Shown: one piece after another, positions 15,550-25,255 of the stretch
Layout: each line of letters opens with the position of its first letter
Numbering within the stretch: the first letter of the stretch is position 1
Origin: Cacconaster sp045642485
GTDB lineage: Bacteria; Bacteroidota; Bacteroidia; Bacteroidales; UBA932
Reading direction: 5' to 3'
Assembly: GCA_045642485.1 (NCBI GenBank)
Contig: JAZUIV010000012.1
Coordinates: forward strand, 1-64,000
Length of the DNA: 64,000 nt
Made by a program: the position numbers and the translations under genes
Notes under the pieces: model-generated
The model's database searches: none
The model's input: the letters and a program-made list of their open reading frames with translations, nothing else
Told to the model about the DNA's origin: nothing

Positions 15550-18084
15550 ATGAAAAAACTGATATTGACCGCTTTTGCCGTCATCATACTTGCGGCGGGC
15601 ACTGATGCACAGACAACCTTCAAGCTCAATTCCGGAGGTTATTTCAATGCGGGAGGCGTGGATGCGATGGCATTCAACGACTATTACCCTGAGGGACACC
15701 AGGGAGGCATCTGCGTGATAATGAACGGCAACCGTATAGCCACAAACGGAGATATACGTTTCGAGCCGACACCCGGTCAGTGGCAGCCCGTTCCCAGACA
15801 GGTCAAGCGCGAAATCGTGGGCAACAAGATAATCACCCATCTTGCCTATCCCGATTCAAGCCGCCATATGACAGGATTCAACCCGATGCTCTATCCTGAC
15901 ATTCAACTGACATATTCGGTCACACTTGAGGCATACGGAAAAGGCCTTCTGGTGACGGTTGATCTTGATCAGGAAATTCCCGACCGCTTCCTCGGAAAGG
16001 TTGGTTTCAATCTTGAATTTTTCCCCGGCTCGCTGTTCGGCAAACCGTGGATTATGGATGACAGGACCGGCATTTTCCCGCAACAGGCCAATGCTCCTCT
16101 TGAGCTTCGCGAGTCTTATACGGAGCATCTGGGCGATTTCCATCCGGCAGGGAGGTCGGAGGTCAAGGACCTGGCCCGTCTTGAAAGGGGAGCTTATGAT
16201 CCTTACACTGCTGACAGGATAGTTGCCGCTCCCTATGCTGTGGGCAAGGTGTTTACCGTGCTTGCGGACGACCCTCTCGGACGCCTCAAGATTACATCCG
16301 AAACCGGAGAGATGAAACTCTACGACGGCAGGCTGAACCACAATAACGGCTGGTTCGTCCTGCGCTCGGAAGTGGCCAGGGGAGCGAAGAAGGGTGCCGT
16401 CAAATGGTACATAGAGCCCAATGTGGTTGACAGTTGGCGTTATCCTGCGGTTGTCCAGACCTCTCAGGTGGGCTATCATCCCTCTCAGCCGAAGGTGGCC
16501 GTCATTGAGATTGACAGCAGGGACAATGCCCTGTCCGCCGCCCGGCTCTATAAAGTTACTGCAGATGGGGAGGAACTAGTCAAATCAATTGCGGTAAATA
16601 CCTGGAGTGGGGATTTCTTCCTTAGGTACAAATACCTGCACGCAGATTTCTCGGATGTTACCGAGCCCGGCCTTTACAGACTGCGTTATGCGGAAAGCCA
16701 GTCAAGTCTGTTCAGAATCGATGACGATATCTATGACAGGGGCGTCTGGCAACCGGTTCTGGAGTATTTCCTTCCCGTGCAGATGTGCCATATGAGGGTT
16801 ATGGACAAATATCGTGTCTGGCACGATGCCTGCCATATGGACGATGCCCTATATGCAGAAGAGGGAAACCATATCGACGGATATGACCAGATTGCCGGCA
16901 TTCCGACCAGGTACAAACCTCGTGAAATCGTTCCCGGACTGAACGTGGGCGGTTGGCACGATGCGGGAGACTTCGACTTGCGCGTGGAGTCCCAGATAGG
17001 GGAGTCATACATACTTTCCCTCACCTATGAGAACTTCAAGCCGGAATTGGACGTGACATCCATTGACTTCGACAATCATCAGGTGGAGATTCATCAGGCT
17101 GACGGGCGCAACGACCTACTCCAGCAGGTTGAGAACGGGGCTCTGACGGTCGTGAACGGCTATCTTGCCCTGGGCCGTCTCTACCGCGGCATCATCTGCA
17201 ACAGCCTGCGCCAGTACGTGCTTCTTGGTGATGCGGCCGCTATGACGGACGGTATCATCGGGAACGAGGATGACAGATGGGTTTATACGGAGAACAATCC
17301 TGGCCGTGAGATCTACACTGCTGCCGGTCTTGCGGCAAGTGCACGAGTGCTGCGGGGCTTCAACGACACACTGGCTACGCATTGTGAGAACATCGCCAAG
17401 GAGATTTTCGACAATGTGGATACAGGTCGCCGGGGTGATTCAATGAAGCTTCAGGCCGCTGTCGAGCTTTATTATACGACAAAGGACGTCAGGTATTTCA
17501 ATTTTGTGATGGACAATTGGAACAGTGTCGTTTCGGGAGTCTCCGGTTCGGGCTGGTACACACAGCGCATAGCAAGGGAACTTGAAGGTCGGAAGAAGTA
17601 CGGGAAACAACTTGCCGCTTACAAGGAGGCTCTTGCAGAATATGCTGAGAATCTGAAAATTCAAACTGCTGCAAGTCCTTACGGTGTCCCTTACCGCCCG
17701 GATATCTGGGGTGCGGGATGGACAATACAGTCTTTCGGTTACAATTACTATTTCCTTGCGGATGCCTATCCCGGACTTTTTCCGGCTGAAACCGTTTTCA
17801 ATGCTCTCAACTTTGTGCTGGGATGCCATCCGGGGACCAATCAGGCTTCATTCGCAAGCGGTGTGGGCACCAAGTCCGCAACGGTCGGCTATGGCCTGAA
17901 CCGCGCGGACTGGTCTTATATTCCCGGCGGGGTTGTTTCAGGTACGGCTGTGATAAGGCCTGATTTCCCGGAACTGCTCGAGTGGCCATATCTCTGGCAG
18001 CAGACGGAGTATGTGCTCGGCGGCGGATCGTCACACTATATGTTCCTTGTGCTCGCCGCTCGGAAACTTACGCATAACAATTAG
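15550..18084 (+). CDS. GH9 family glycoside hydrolase
   Basis: The 844-residue protein has a signal peptide. A beta-rich N-terminal region is followed by a CelD-type Ig-like domain around residues 300-385 and a GH9 (alpha/alpha)6 barrel to the C-terminus. The GH9 motif 'GGWHDAGD' places catalytic aspartates at 471 and 474. The proton donor is probably Glu820 in 'QQTEYVLGGG'. GH9 enzymes cut beta-1,4-glucans or related beta-glycans. The 16-base gap to the epimerase fusion makes an operon likely, and together the two could process beta-glucan or glucomannan fragments. The long N-terminal region before the Ig domain is not one I recognise. Confidence 0.8.
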   Translation: MKKLILTAFAVIILAAGTDAQTTFKLNSGGYFNAGGVDAMAFNDYYPEGHQGGICVIMNGNRIATNGDIRFEPTPGQWQPVPRQVKREIVGNKIITHLAYPDSSRHMTGFNPMLYPDIQLTYSVTLEAYGKGLLVTVDLDQEIPDRFLGKVGFNLEFFPGSLFGKPWIMDDRTGIFPQQANAPLELRESYTEHLGDFHPAGRSEVKDLARLERGAYDPYTADRIVAAPYAVGKVFTVLADDPLGRLKITSETGEMKLYDGRLNHNNGWFVLRSEVARGAKKGAVKWYIEPNVVDSWRYPAVVQTSQVGYHPSQPKVAVIEIDSRDNALSAARLYKVTADGEELVKSIAVNTWSGDFFLRYKYLHADFSDVTEPGLYRLRYAESQSSLFRIDDDIYDRGVWQPVLEYFLPVQMCHMRVMDKYRVWHDACHMDDALYAEEGNHIDGYDQIAGIPTRYKPREIVPGLNVGGWHDAGDFDLRVESQIGESYILSLTYENFKPELDVTSIDFDNHQVEIHQADGRNDLLQQVENGALTVVNGYLALGRLYRGIICNSLRQYVLLGDAAAMTDGIIGNEDDRWVYTENNPGREIYTAAGLAASARVLRGFNDTLATHCENIAKEIFDNVDTGRRGDSMKLQAAVELYYTTKDVRYFNFVMDNWNSVVSGVSGSGWYTQRIARELEGRKKYGKQLAAYKEALAEYAENLKIQTAASPYGVPYRPDIWGAGWTIQSFGYNYYFLADAYPGLFPAETVFNALNFVLGCHPGTNQASFASGVGTKSATVGYGLNRADWSYIPGGVVSGTAVIRPDFPELLEWPYLWQQTEYVLGGGSSHYMFLVLAARKLTHNN

Positions 18085-18268
18085 GCTGCTTAAGCAGTAT
18101 CGTATCCGAGCGTCTCTTTCTCGTCCATCCGTCAGATGTGGGGACGGCAGCCCTGATCTGGTCAATGCCGGAAGCTGAACAGACCCATACGTCGATGCCG
18201 GAGACAATTATCTTTGGAGAACATTTCTCGTGATTCCTGACATAATAGCAATTGTTTAAAAATGAGAA

Positions 18269-19960
18269 TCATTCAAGTATCCCGTTAACCCTGTCTTTCA
18301 CTATGTCGCTGCCCACAAGCGATTTAACAACTTGCGAAGGGACGCCGACAGTGGCGGTGGTATGCAATACAGGGCCGGTATAGACCATACAGACAATGCT
18401 GAATGCGGGTGTGTCTGCAGGGAAAAAGCCGGCATAACTTGACTGAACTGCGTGACGTCCACATTCATCGGTATATCCGATTCCTGGAATGGCGATGAAT
18501 GACGACCCTGAAAGCCCGGCCATCTCATATGCGGCCCCGGGAAGGAGTTTCGCGCTTGCCGCCTTGAGCGATTCCGTTATATCATCAGCCTGCTCCTTCG
18601 TGCAGAGAGTGTAATCAATCGGCACAAAAATCATAATCGGATCATTCAGCAAAGTCTTCCCGTCCGAACCGGTAATAGGCCCGACAAGTCTCTGCGCAAT
18701 CCCGTCACCCCCGCGGGCGAGAGCAGTATAGAGGCCGAGCCACTGGAACGCCGGAGCCATGATTGAATAACCGTTTGCTATTGATGCCAGTGTATTGTCT
18801 CTCCAATAGTGGTCCTCCGGAGTAATCATCTTAAGATTCGCAAGACCTTCAAGTTCTAGATGGTCGAAGGCATATCTTCCTTTGAGCATTGTCCTCAGTG
18901 AGTCGCAGTAAGCCGTAGTATTACACCTTCCGGCCAAATCGGCGAGAGTCTCCTTTGAAGCCAAGTCCAGCCCTTCAAGCGAAAGAGTCGAATCGCACTT
19001 TGCGGCTGCTAGGGCCGTTGCCGGAGCAATAATCCGTCCCGGCTCATAACCGTATCCGATGGAAACATTGTAGCTTTCCCGGAATTCACCTTTCTCATCC
19101 CTTGTCAGATTGACCATTGTGCGGATGGCTCCGTTATTCGTGCTGACAAGCACAAGGCAGGCGCCTTTGATATTGTCATTACCCTCAATCCCTGCACGGA
19201 GCAATGAGTCAGCCACTGCCTGCAATTCGATGTCAAGCGCTATTGACACATTTTCACCGTTCTCGGGCCTGACAACCTTCGCTGCCTTGTGTATATGCTT
19301 GACCTTGCCGAAAGGAAGCCTTACGTGCTTGTCCTTGATGATGCCGTAGCCATCCTTCCCGCTGAGCGCCTTGTTGAAAGAGCCTTCGATGCCGATATGG
19401 TTGTTGTATAAATCATTACAGTTACGCACAAATCCTATTGTCCGTCGTGCCAGAGGACCGTATGGATATATTCGTCTCTGTCTTTCTTCAATGATTACCC
19501 CGCCTTTTTCCAACGGCAGATTGAACAGAGGAAGTGATTTCAGACTGTCAAGAGTACTCTTGCCTATATCTTTGCATATGTGCAGATAACGGCGTTTGTT
19601 CAAGCGCCCTTCATTCAGATAATCGCAGTATTCCTCCGGGTTCCTGTCTTTCAGGACTTCCGACAATCCGGTTGAAAGGCCCGGCAGCGATTCCAGCCAC
19701 AGGCTGTCATTGCATAAGATTGCATCCAAATGAACGTAATACACCGTATCGCCGGTTGCAAGTACGTTGCCCCTGAAATCCAGAATATCTCCGCGTCTGG
19801 CCTCTGTGGCGAAGGAGCGTACGGTATCAATCTTCGTTTTCATCGCGTCCGTACTCTCGCAGAATCTGCGAAAGCGGACGGCTTTGAAGATTTCACCTCC
19901 AATTACCAGTGCTACAGCCGTCGCTGTGCAGGCTATGATTATTTTAGTTTTCTTTGTCAT
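18269..19960 (-). CDS. Catalytically degenerate class B penicillin-binding protein
   Basis: I start at 19960, where Lys-rich residues precede a membrane anchor; an earlier in-frame ATG at 20026 is less likely because of the hairpin there. The 563-residue product has the class B PBP order: anchor, dimerisation domain with 'ARRGDILDFRGNVLATG' and 'GIEGSFNKALSGKDG', then a transpeptidase fold. The SxxK motif region reads 'EPGRIIAPA' instead of EPGSTFK, the SxN region is altered ('SIANGYSI' follows), and KTG is replaced in 'EMAGLSGSSF'. It therefore cannot acylate peptidoglycan stems by the normal mechanism. It may serve as a scaffold for a divisome or elongasome partner. A hairpin separates it from the Ca2+-ATPase gene upstream. 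Confidence 0.75.
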   Translation of the reverse strand: MTKKTKIIIACTATAVALVIGGEIFKAVRFRRFCESTDAMKTKIDTVRSFATEARRGDILDFRGNVLATGDTVYYVHLDAILCNDSLWLESLPGLSTGLSEVLKDRNPEEYCDYLNEGRLNKRRYLHICKDIGKSTLDSLKSLPLFNLPLEKGGVIIEERQRRIYPYGPLARRTIGFVRNCNDLYNNHIGIEGSFNKALSGKDGYGIIKDKHVRLPFGKVKHIHKAAKVVRPENGENVSIALDIELQAVADSLLRAGIEGNDNIKGACLVLVSTNNGAIRTMVNLTRDEKGEFRESYNVSIGYGYEPGRIIAPATALAAAKCDSTLSLEGLDLASKETLADLAGRCNTTAYCDSLRTMLKGRYAFDHLELEGLANLKMITPEDHYWRDNTLASIANGYSIMAPAFQWLGLYTALARGGDGIAQRLVGPITGSDGKTLLNDPIMIFVPIDYTLCTKEQADDITESLKAASAKLLPGAAYEMAGLSGSSFIAIPGIGYTDECGRHAVQSSYAGFFPADTPAFSIVCMVYTGPVLHTTATVGVPSQVVKSLVGSDIVKDRVNGILE

Positions 19961-20016
19961 AGTTACTCTATTTAATAATGACTTATTGCCATTTTCACGT
20001 CCGGTTACACGAAATA

Positions 20017-20050
20017 AACCTTGCACTTTTATAATAGAGAGTGCAAGGTT
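20017..20050 (-). terminator. Hairpin after the Ca2+-ATPase gene
   Basis: AACCTTGCACT (20017-20027) pairs perfectly with AGTGCAAGGTT (20040-20050) across a 12-base loop. Reading on the minus strand, TTTATTT follows. It likely ends the YbjN/kinase-AAA+/ClpP/ATPase transcript before the degenerate PBP gene. Confidence 0.6.
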
Positions 20051-20082
20051 GTGTGAAATCTATCTCCGGGATGGAGAAATTG

Positions 20083-22779
20083 CTACTTTTTGCGGATGAA
20101 TCTGCAGATGTCACCCACGACAAGCACAGGGCAGGTGACCGCAATCAGTAAAATCCAGTCGCTGAACGACAATGCCGCAACGCCGAAGAATTCGCCGAAC
20201 ACATTCGTAATAAGAATCTGCCCGACCAGAATAACGAAAATAATGGTAATGAAACCTGTGCTGTAATGTTTCCGAATCGTTTTCGGATGGCGTATCATTT
20301 CAGCAAGGTCCTGTATCAGACTTCTCCCGGTACGATAGTATCTGGCGTTGAAGATATTCCAGAACTGCAGCAGAACGAAGAAAGTAAAGAATATGCCAAG
20401 TTCATGAGGATTACGCACATGTGTAGCCTGCGAGAAGTCTGTCAGATGGGCTAAATCAAAGTTTCTCAGCATTTCCGAAAAACTTGAATAGTCACCGTGA
20501 CTAAGCATCTGCCACATCCCAACCAGAATAACAAAGAATAACAACCCTGCCGACAAAATCATTCTCGCCATACGACCGTCAATAATCCTGCTGTCAGTTT
20601 TACGCGGATGGTCATTCATAACCTTCGGATCAGCCGGCAATGAAGACAAGGCCATCGCCGCAAATGTGTCCATAATCAGATTCACCCATAGCATTTGGGT
20701 GACGTTCAGCGGTGATTCCAAGCCCATAAAAGCGCCATATAGCACAATAAGGCAGGCCGCGACGTTGATTGTCATCTGGAAGATGATGAATCTCCGGATA
20801 TTCAGATACAGGGATCTCCCCCACAGAATCGCCGTATTGATGCTTGCGAATGAATTGTCAATGATAGTAATGTCGCTCGCTTCCTTGGCGCGGGCCGTGC
20901 CGTCTCCCATAGAGAGGCCGACCTGAGCCTTCTTCAGGGCCGGCGCATCGTTCGTGCCGTCTCCGGTCACAGCCACGACTTCGCCCAATTCCTGCAACAA
21001 ACCCACAAGCCTCGATTTGTCATTAGGCTTTGCACGTGACAATATCTTGAATCCCGGATTGCCGATGATATTCTTCGCCTCTTCATCACTCAGAGCCTCG
21101 AATTCGCTTCCGGTCAGGGTTATGACCTCCTCGTCGGCGGCCGTCAGACCTGCCTGCCTCGCAATTTCCATCGCGGTCAGGGCGTTATCACCTGTAACCA
21201 TAATGACACGTACGTGGGCATTGTTCCGGCAGATGTGAATAGCCTCGGCAACATCGGAACGGACCGGGTCCGCTATGGCAACAATTGCCTGGAATACCAC
21301 GCCTTCGCCATCTTTCTGATATGCGAATGCCAAAGTACGCATTCCCTTTGCCTGATATTCTTTCAATACATTCTGGATATCACCCTTTTCCAACTGGCCG
21401 AACCTATCACACAGGTCAAGGACCACTTCAGGAGCCCCCTTGATAAAACGGAATCCATCGGCTGTTACAGTTTCCATTCTCTTTATCTCTGTGGAGAATG
21501 GCAATACGCTGTTTACCGACGCTTCTTCCCTTATCGATTCATAGTCATATCCAAGGCCGGCAATCCACTTCAGCAATGCTCCCTCCGTAGGATTGCCGAT
21601 GGTCTGCAACACTCCTTTTTCATCTTCGGAGATGGTCGCGGTTGAATTGACTGCTATACTTCGTGCGAACAGTTCCATATCCGTACCGTCGGACGGAAAA
21701 CAATCCATCACCTGCATTTTGTTCTCCGTAAGCGTGCCGGTCTTGTCGGTGCAGATGACAGTGGCAGCCCCCATAGTCTCGCAGGCGTGCAACTTTCTTA
21801 CAAGATTGTTCTCCTTGAGCATCTTTCGCATACTCAAGGCAAGGCTGACGGTCACACTCATCGGGAGGCCCTCAGGCACGGCAACGACTATCAGCGCCAC
21901 TGCTATCATTACGGAGTTGAGCAGCATTTCAAGGAAGCCTATCCATTCAAAGGCGCCGACACTTCCGACAGTGACGTAATAATATATCAGACGGCCTGCC
22001 ACAATCAATCCTGCAATAGCAAAACTGGCAATTGAAATATACCGTCCAAGTTCATCAAGTTGTCGGTTCAGGGGAGTCTTGATGTCATTGTCCTCGTGCG
22101 ACTGCAGCACACCCTTGCCTTCTTCCGTTTCCGTTCCGATTTTTGTAACCTGCATGACGGCTTCACCCTCGATGACAGTGGAACTTCGGAGCAACATATC
22201 GGCAGGGTAGGCGGTCTCTTTTCCGTCGGTTGCGACTCCCGCATTTTTGGACGCATACAACTCACCGGTAAAGTCGGATTCATCGACCATCAGATTGTTG
22301 GATTCCAGGACAGTCCCGTCGGCGGGGATCTCATCGCCGCTTTCCAGTTTTACAATATCGCCGACAACTATATCGTGTTTCGGGACATATATTGTCTGAA
22401 TCCTGCCCCTTACCCTGCGTATAACTTTGACGTTGCGTTTGTTTTTTACCTGATTCAGAATATCGAACTCCCTGGCAGCCCTCACTTCAAACCAGAAACC
22501 TATTCCTGTGGCCAGCAACAAGGCAATCAGCACGCCTAGTGGTTCAATGTATGAACTTGCCGATGCCCCCTGATAGAATACTTCGTATGTAGATACAACT
22601 ATTGAAAAAAAGAAAACGACCAGCAGGACAATTATAAGCGGGTCTTTGAATTTGTTCAGATATCCTTTCCACAGAGGCTCCCTTTCGGGAGGGGGGATTA
22701 CATTGGCACCTTTCCCTTCAATAACCTCTTCTGAATCAACGCTTAAACATAGTTTCTTATATGGGTCTTTCTTTGCCAT
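20083..22779 (-). CDS. Calcium-transporting P-type ATPase (PMCA-like)
   Basis: The start at 22779 gives 898 residues; the upstream in-frame ATG would overlap clpP. Class P2 features are all present: 'PEGLPMSVT' in M4, phosphorylation site 'DKTGTLTENKMQ', 'GAPEVVL' nucleotide-binding strand, 'TGDGTNDAPALKKAQVG' hinge, and about ten membrane helices with a large C-terminal cation ATPase domain. The family exports Ca2+ across the inner membrane at the cost of ATP. The gene is 43 bases after clpP in the same direction. Whether Ca2+ handling is linked to the kinase/protease genes is unknown, but co-transcription is plausible. Confidence 0.85.
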   Translation of the reverse strand: MAKKDPYKKLCLSVDSEEVIEGKGANVIPPPEREPLWKGYLNKFKDPLIIVLLVVFFFSIVVSTYEVFYQGASASSYIEPLGVLIALLLATGIGFWFEVRAAREFDILNQVKNKRNVKVIRRVRGRIQTIYVPKHDIVVGDIVKLESGDEIPADGTVLESNNLMVDESDFTGELYASKNAGVATDGKETAYPADMLLRSSTVIEGEAVMQVTKIGTETEEGKGVLQSHEDNDIKTPLNRQLDELGRYISIASFAIAGLIVAGRLIYYYVTVGSVGAFEWIGFLEMLLNSVMIAVALIVVAVPEGLPMSVTVSLALSMRKMLKENNLVRKLHACETMGAATVICTDKTGTLTENKMQVMDCFPSDGTDMELFARSIAVNSTATISEDEKGVLQTIGNPTEGALLKWIAGLGYDYESIREEASVNSVLPFSTEIKRMETVTADGFRFIKGAPEVVLDLCDRFGQLEKGDIQNVLKEYQAKGMRTLAFAYQKDGEGVVFQAIVAIADPVRSDVAEAIHICRNNAHVRVIMVTGDNALTAMEIARQAGLTAADEEVITLTGSEFEALSDEEAKNIIGNPGFKILSRAKPNDKSRLVGLLQELGEVVAVTGDGTNDAPALKKAQVGLSMGDGTARAKEASDITIIDNSFASINTAILWGRSLYLNIRRFIIFQMTINVAACLIVLYGAFMGLESPLNVTQMLWVNLIMDTFAAMALSSLPADPKVMNDHPRKTDSRIIDGRMARMILSAGLLFFVILVGMWQMLSHGDYSSFSEMLRNFDLAHLTDFSQATHVRNPHELGIFFTFFVLLQFWNIFNARYYRTGRSLIQDLAEMIRHPKTIRKHYSTGFITIIFVILVGQILITNVFGEFFGVAALSFSDWILLIAVTCPVLVVGDICRFIRKK

Positions 22780-22822
22780 AGTAATATCAAATGGGTGCAA
22801 ATGCGGGCATCTGTGGCAGGAT

Positions 22823-23428
22823 TTATTCCTTTCTTTCAACCACTCCATCCAGGAAACCGAGTCTTATGGCTTCTTCCGGCTTCATCCAGTTGTCCCGGTC
22901 GCAGAGCCGTTCAATCTCTTCGATTGTCTGTCCGCTGTTCTGAGACAGAATTTCATACAGGTCCATCTTCAGGCTCTCCATCTCCTTGAGATGGATCTGC
23001 TGGTCGCGGAAAGTGGAAAAACTCACCCCAGAACTGGGCTGATGAACCATAAAACGGGAATAGGGGAGAGCCTTGCGGTGACCTTTCTCGCCGCTTGACG
23101 CGATGACCGCAGCCATTGAAGCGGCAATTCCAAGAACAGTGGTGTGGACAGGCGATTTTATGTATCTCATCACCGAAACCAGTTCCAGGCCGGAATAGCA
23201 CTCGCCTCCACCTGAATTGATGAACAGATGTATCGGTTCGTTGTTCAATGAATCGAGAAACAGCATCTGTGCAACGATAGTGTCCATCCGGTCGCCATTC
23301 ACGTCACCTCCCAAAAAGATAATTCTGTCCATCATCAGACGTGAGTACACGTCAAGAACAGACATATTGAGTTGACGTTCTTCAACTATGTTCGGACAAA
23401 AAACGTCCTTAATCGTATTGCTTTCCAT
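22823..23428 (-). CDS. clpP: ClpP-family serine peptidase (paralogue)
   Basis: The 201-residue protein keeps the complete ClpP catalytic triad: Ser104 in 'GIAASMAA', His129 in 'MVHQP' and Asp179 in 'DRDNWM'. The 'INSGGG' oxyanion segment is also present. ClpP normally sits with tig and clpX; here its upstream neighbour, 18 bases away, is a kinase-AAA+ fusion gene, so this is probably a specialised paralogue. ClpP forms tetradecameric chambers that need an AAA+ unfoldase. The adjacent AAA+ protein is the obvious candidate partner, although I see no ClpX-type IGF docking loop in it. Confidence 0.85.
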   Translation of the reverse strand: MESNTIKDVFCPNIVEERQLNMSVLDVYSRLMMDRIIFLGGDVNGDRMDTIVAQMLFLDSLNNEPIHLFINSGGGECYSGLELVSVMRYIKSPVHTTVLGIAASMAAVIASSGEKGHRKALPYSRFMVHQPSSGVSFSTFRDQQIHLKEMESLKMDLYEILSQNSGQTIEEIERLCDRDNWMKPEEAIRLGFLDGVVERKE

Positions 23429-23446
23429 TACTGAGAATCTATAATT

Positions 23447-25240
23447 TTACCATTCGACAATCTTCCCGCGATCACCTGTATTCCGACGGTTGTTGTCTTC
23501 CATTGTCCTTCTTATTTCATCGTATGCCTTCATTATGTCGGAACGGACAGAAGGGTGCGTGTTTTTGATGGAAGCGTCAAGAATGCTCTCTGAAATCTTC
23601 ACTCTGGTGAACATTGCAATCCTTGCGGAGTCATCCACAACGTATGCGATGTCACTCGCAATATATCCTTCCGTCGCCCTGGCCAGAGCTTCGTATTCGA
23701 TGCCTTCTTCCACCGGCCTGCCTTTCAGGTGAATTGCAAACATCTCCTTGCGTGCTTCAAAATCAGGAAGGGGAACATAGACCATTTTATCTATTCGGCC
23801 TGTCCGAAGCACTGCCGGGTCGATTTTATCCGGGCGGTTGCTTGTTGCGACTATGAATATTCCCCGTTTTGAGCAATTGTTCATCTGAGACAGGAATTCA
23901 TTCACTTCCGATGATTCGTTATTCCAGGAACGCGAACGGTCGGGCACGAGGGCATCGAACTCATCGAAACATATAACGACAGGGGAGTTCTTCTCTGCCA
24001 GATCGAATAACTGTCGGATTTTCTCCTGACTGCCATGCAAGTAGGTGCTTGCCAAATCAGAAGACTTGATGAGTATGTAGTTGAATCCTGCCTCTTCTGC
24101 GAATTTCTCGGCAAAGAACGTTTTCCCGCATCCCGGAGGCCCGTACAGAAGCAATCCGTTCGGCGGGGTGATTCTGTATTCCTCCGCTATCTCTTTGTGT
24201 TTCAGTACAAATACAACCTGTTTATTCAAGGAGTCCTTCAACTCGCTCATTCCGGCTATATCTTCAAAGCCCCTCCCGGGTCCCTTCTTGATTTGGAACG
24301 TTCCCCGATTGTGGCTGTTTTCCTGCCCTTGGCTGAATTGAGATGTCGTTTCCGAAGAAGTGCTGCTGTCTTTTTCTTCCGGCAAATGATTTTTGTCCAG
24401 GATGCTGAGAATTTCGTCAATTGACGGGAATCTGTTAATGCTTTTGACGGACAAACCTTTGGTCAGAATGAACTTCGTTTTTTCGGAGGCCTCAAAATCA
24501 AGCTTCAACGGCGTATTCTTGCGGTAATCGCAAAGTGCCTTGAACCGTTCTTTGTAGGTTCCATCTTCCGGAACGGCTAAATCCCACGGCGCTTTGCCGG
24601 AAAGCATCGTGTACAATACTGCGCAGACGGAAAATACATCTCCCTGCTCATCAAAAATGCCGACCATCGTTTCATTGGAGTGATACAGCAAATCGAGGTC
24701 GTGTGTCTCAAAAGGAACGCTTCCGCCGCATCTCTCGGCAATGTGCCCCAGATCTATGATTTCCGGTTCGCCTCCAGCCGTTTCCGTGAGCATTATGTTT
24801 GATGGATCTATGTCATTGTGACACAGGGCTGGAGAAAGATGATGCAGATAGTGCAGCCCGGACAGCAATCCCTTGAAAACTTTCAGGGCTTCTTCTTCCG
24901 GCAAACGGCCCCGTTGCTGGATTATATCGGCAAGAAGCGGACCTCCGAAATAGTTGGTGACATAATAGCGGCATTCACCCTCTTCGCAGTCATATGTGCC
25001 TTCAGACACATAACTTACTATGTTTCTGTGCTTTATCCTGCTGCAATACCCAATCTCCTTGACAATGTGAGACTCCGGGTCCATCAAGTTGGACGGAAGA
25101 CGTTTCAATATGAATAATTTAAGGAAGAACGGGACGTTTTCTTCGTTCTCCACTCTGTACGTTTCCTTATAGTGACTGGACTTGATGAGACTCTGGACCC
25201 TGTACGGGCCGATGATGTCGTTTGATTTGAGTATTGCCAT
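23447..25240 (-). CDS. Protein kinase-AAA+ ATPase fusion
   Basis: This 597-residue protein joins two machines. Residues about 10-285 are an eukaryotic-like Ser/Thr kinase: Lys41 in 'FFLKLF', catalytic loop 'HNDIDPSN' (Asp143, Asn148) and 'DLG' (Asp163) in place of DFG. The Gly-rich loop is weak, so activity is uncertain. After a Ser/Gln-rich linker (about 288-315), residues 325-597 form an FtsH/Cdc48-type AAA+ module. It has Walker A 'GPPGCGKT' (367-374), Walker B 'VVICFDEFD' (421-429), and a second region of homology 'ATSNRPDKIDPAVLRTGRID'. It lies between a YbjN-like gene (15 bases upstream) and clpP (18 bases downstream). I infer a signal-gated unfoldase or remodeller working with ClpP. 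Confidence 0.8.
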   Translation of the reverse strand: MAILKSNDIIGPYRVQSLIKSSHYKETYRVENEENVPFFLKLFILKRLPSNLMDPESHIVKEIGYCSRIKHRNIVSYVSEGTYDCEEGECRYYVTNYFGGPLLADIIQQRGRLPEEEALKVFKGLLSGLHYLHHLSPALCHNDIDPSNIMLTETAGGEPEIIDLGHIAERCGGSVPFETHDLDLLYHSNETMVGIFDEQGDVFSVCAVLYTMLSGKAPWDLAVPEDGTYKERFKALCDYRKNTPLKLDFEASEKTKFILTKGLSVKSINRFPSIDEILSILDKNHLPEEKDSSTSSETTSQFSQGQENSHNRGTFQIKKGPGRGFEDIAGMSELKDSLNKQVVFVLKHKEIAEEYRITPPNGLLLYGPPGCGKTFFAEKFAEEAGFNYILIKSSDLASTYLHGSQEKIRQLFDLAEKNSPVVICFDEFDALVPDRSRSWNNESSEVNEFLSQMNNCSKRGIFIVATSNRPDKIDPAVLRTGRIDKMVYVPLPDFEARKEMFAIHLKGRPVEEGIEYEALARATEGYIASDIAYVVDDSARIAMFTRVKISESILDASIKNTHPSVRSDIMKAYDEIRRTMEDNNRRNTGDRGKIVEW

Positions 25241-25255
25241 ATTGCCTACGCTATA

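Noticed and set aside
18085..18268. Possible gene remnant between GH9 and the degenerate PBP
   Set aside because: A stop-free minus-strand frame of about 60 codons and a palindrome CTGCTTAAGCAG are present, but I recognise no family and see no start.
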